This document shows, in pieces, positions 63,165 through 64,000 of a DNA stretch of 64,000 nucleotides (within the stretch, counting starts at the first letter, position 1; every line of letters begins with the position of its first letter). A program made the translations under genes and the position numbers. Below the pieces are notes generated by a model. That model searched no databases. It was not told the DNA's origin and saw only the letters and a list, made by a program, of their open reading frames with translations. Source of the DNA: Parabacteroides sp. (GTDB lineage: Bacteria > Bacteroidota > Bacteroidia > Bacteroidales > Tannerellaceae); the NCBI GenBank assembly GCA_019417325.1, contig DXVO01000001.1, positions 248,001-312,000 on the forward strand, given 5' to 3'.

Positions 63165-64000
63165 CATAACCCCATTTAAGATAAATTGCACCCCAGGTAA
63201 ATCCGGCACCAAAAGCAGCAAGAATCAGGTTATCCCCTTTTTTCAATTGCTTCTCCCACTCCCAAAGACAGATAGGAATTGTTCCGGCACTGGTATTGCC
63301 ATATTTCTGAATATTAATCATTACCTTGTCCATATCCACACCCAGACGTTTGGCTGTTGCATCTATAATACGCAAATTAGCCTGATGAGGGACAATCCAA
63401 GCAATATCATCATGTGTTAACTGATTACGTTCCGCAATTTCGGCAGCCACATCCGCCATATAGGATACAGCATATTTGAACACATATTTTCCATCCTGGA
63501 AAACAAAATGTTCACGATTATCGACTGTTTCATGACTGGGAGGATAAGCCGAACCTCCGGATTTCATAATCAAATGTGAGTAACCGACACCATCCGTACG
63601 CAGGATCGTATCCATCACACCAAAGTTTTCTGTTGTAGGTTCAAGTAAAACGGCGCCACAAGCATCTCCGAACAACGGACAGGTAGAACGGTCCGTATAA
63701 TCTGTAATAGCGGTCATTTTATCTCCGGCTACGACTATTACTTTCGAATAGCGCCCGGAACGAATATAGTTGGCTCCAGTTTCCAATGCATATAAAAAGC
63801 CGGCACAAGCACCTTGTACATCAAAAGTCATTGCATTTTTACACCCGGTATGATAAGCAATAATAGAAGAAGTTGTTGGAAAATGATGATCAGCAGTTGT
63901 TGTTGCTGTCAAAATCACTTCAATTTCTTCCGGTTTGACTTTTGTCTTTTCAAGCAGTTGATTTACTGCACGTATACCCATGTAAGAAGTACCTTTACCT
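63148..64000 (-). CDS. fabH: Beta-ketoacyl-ACP synthase III (FabH), N-terminus outside window
   Basis: The frame runs off the right edge (GKGTSYMGIRAVNQLLEKTK at the edge); 283 of about 335 residues are present. Active-site residues are visible: Cys in DVQGACAGFLYALE, His in IVPHQANLRIIDA and Asn in KYGNTSAGTIP. FabH starts fatty acid synthesis by joining acetyl-CoA and malonyl-ACP. In Bacteroidales it sits with rpmF/plsX upstream (not visible here) and era downstream. Confidence 0.95.
   Translation of the reverse strand, partial: GKGTSYMGIRAVNQLLEKTKVKPEEIEVILTATTTADHHFPTTSSIIAYHTGCKNAMTFDVQGACAGFLYALETGANYIRSGRYSKVIVVAGDKMTAITDYTDRSTCPLFGDACGAVLLEPTTENFGVMDTILRTDGVGYSHLIMKSGGSAYPPSHETVDNREHFVFQDGKYVFKYAVSYMADVAAEIAERNQLTHDDIAWIVPHQANLRIIDATAKRLGVDMDKVMINIQKYGNTSAGTIPICLWEWEKQLKKGDNLILAAFGAGFTWGAIYLKWGYDGEQA

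Noticed and set aside
63165..63221. Longer N-terminus of Era
   Set aside because: The extra residues are out of frame with the fabH end they overlap and are not found in Era, which begins near MENKHKSG.
1..64000. CRISPR arrays, tRNA and rRNA genes
   Set aside because: No regularly spaced repeats and no cloverleaf or rRNA sequence were recognised on either strand; weak tRNA genes could be missed by eye.

Overview
The window is chromosomal DNA from a Bacteroidales gut commensal, most likely Parabacteroides or a close Bacteroides relative. The signs are SusC/SusD pairs with lipoprotein signals, promoters of the Bacteroidetes type (TTTG about 20 nt before TAnnTTTG), a capsule locus opening with a tyrosine recombinase and a UpxY antiterminator, and HU proteins with extended ends. 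No rRNA, tRNA or CRISPR array was seen.

Layout. 1-3829: the end of a susC and its susD. 4052-8429: an M16 protease, an IS3 transposase remnant and a six-bladed propeller lipoprotein. 9030-10556: an MlaFE-type lipid transporter. 11006-16823: a second SusC/SusD/DUF3823 cluster that is physically split. The 5' half of susC is on the plus strand; its 3' half, susD and the DUF3823 gene are on the minus strand. Identical inverted 15-bp sites (12642-12656 and 16802-16816) bound the inverted part. 16846-24316: a six-gene operon (SGNH hydrolase, carbamoyltransferase, DUF5989, SxtJ-like, DUF6057, PD40/CxxCH lipoprotein). 24313-24906: an HU-like gene. 25225-45834: a capsule or surface polysaccharide locus with recombinase, invertible promoter region, upxY, export and chain-length proteins, initiating transferase, flippase, aminotransferase and acetyltransferase, six or seven glycosyltransferases, polymerase, and a three-enzyme set for an N-acetyl-6-deoxy-L-hexosamine. 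45998-49128: accessory genes, including an HU / holin-like / M15 endolysin-like / spanin-like cassette. 49159-64000: mostly housekeeping and glycan-use genes (lptB, PI-PLC lipoprotein, outer-membrane receptor, GH95, MsbA-like exporter, DUF4091 glycosidase, der, era, fabH).

How it works together. The main result is a 4.2-kb invertible segment seen in its OFF orientation. Flipping it would fuse the two susC halves in frame into a 1074-residue transporter and place susD and DUF3823 behind it. The same flip would bring a TAnnTTTG promoter box, now facing into susC, in front of the SGNH-carbamoyltransferase operon, which has no visible promoter now. One recombination event may therefore switch a nutrient transporter and a predicted carbamoylation system together. 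A second, independent switch is a perfect 23-bp inverted repeat around the leader of the capsule locus. Both point to phase-variable surface chemistry.

Limits. Function calls come from reading translated sequence and motifs without database searches. The OFF/ON states are inferred from one sequenced orientation.
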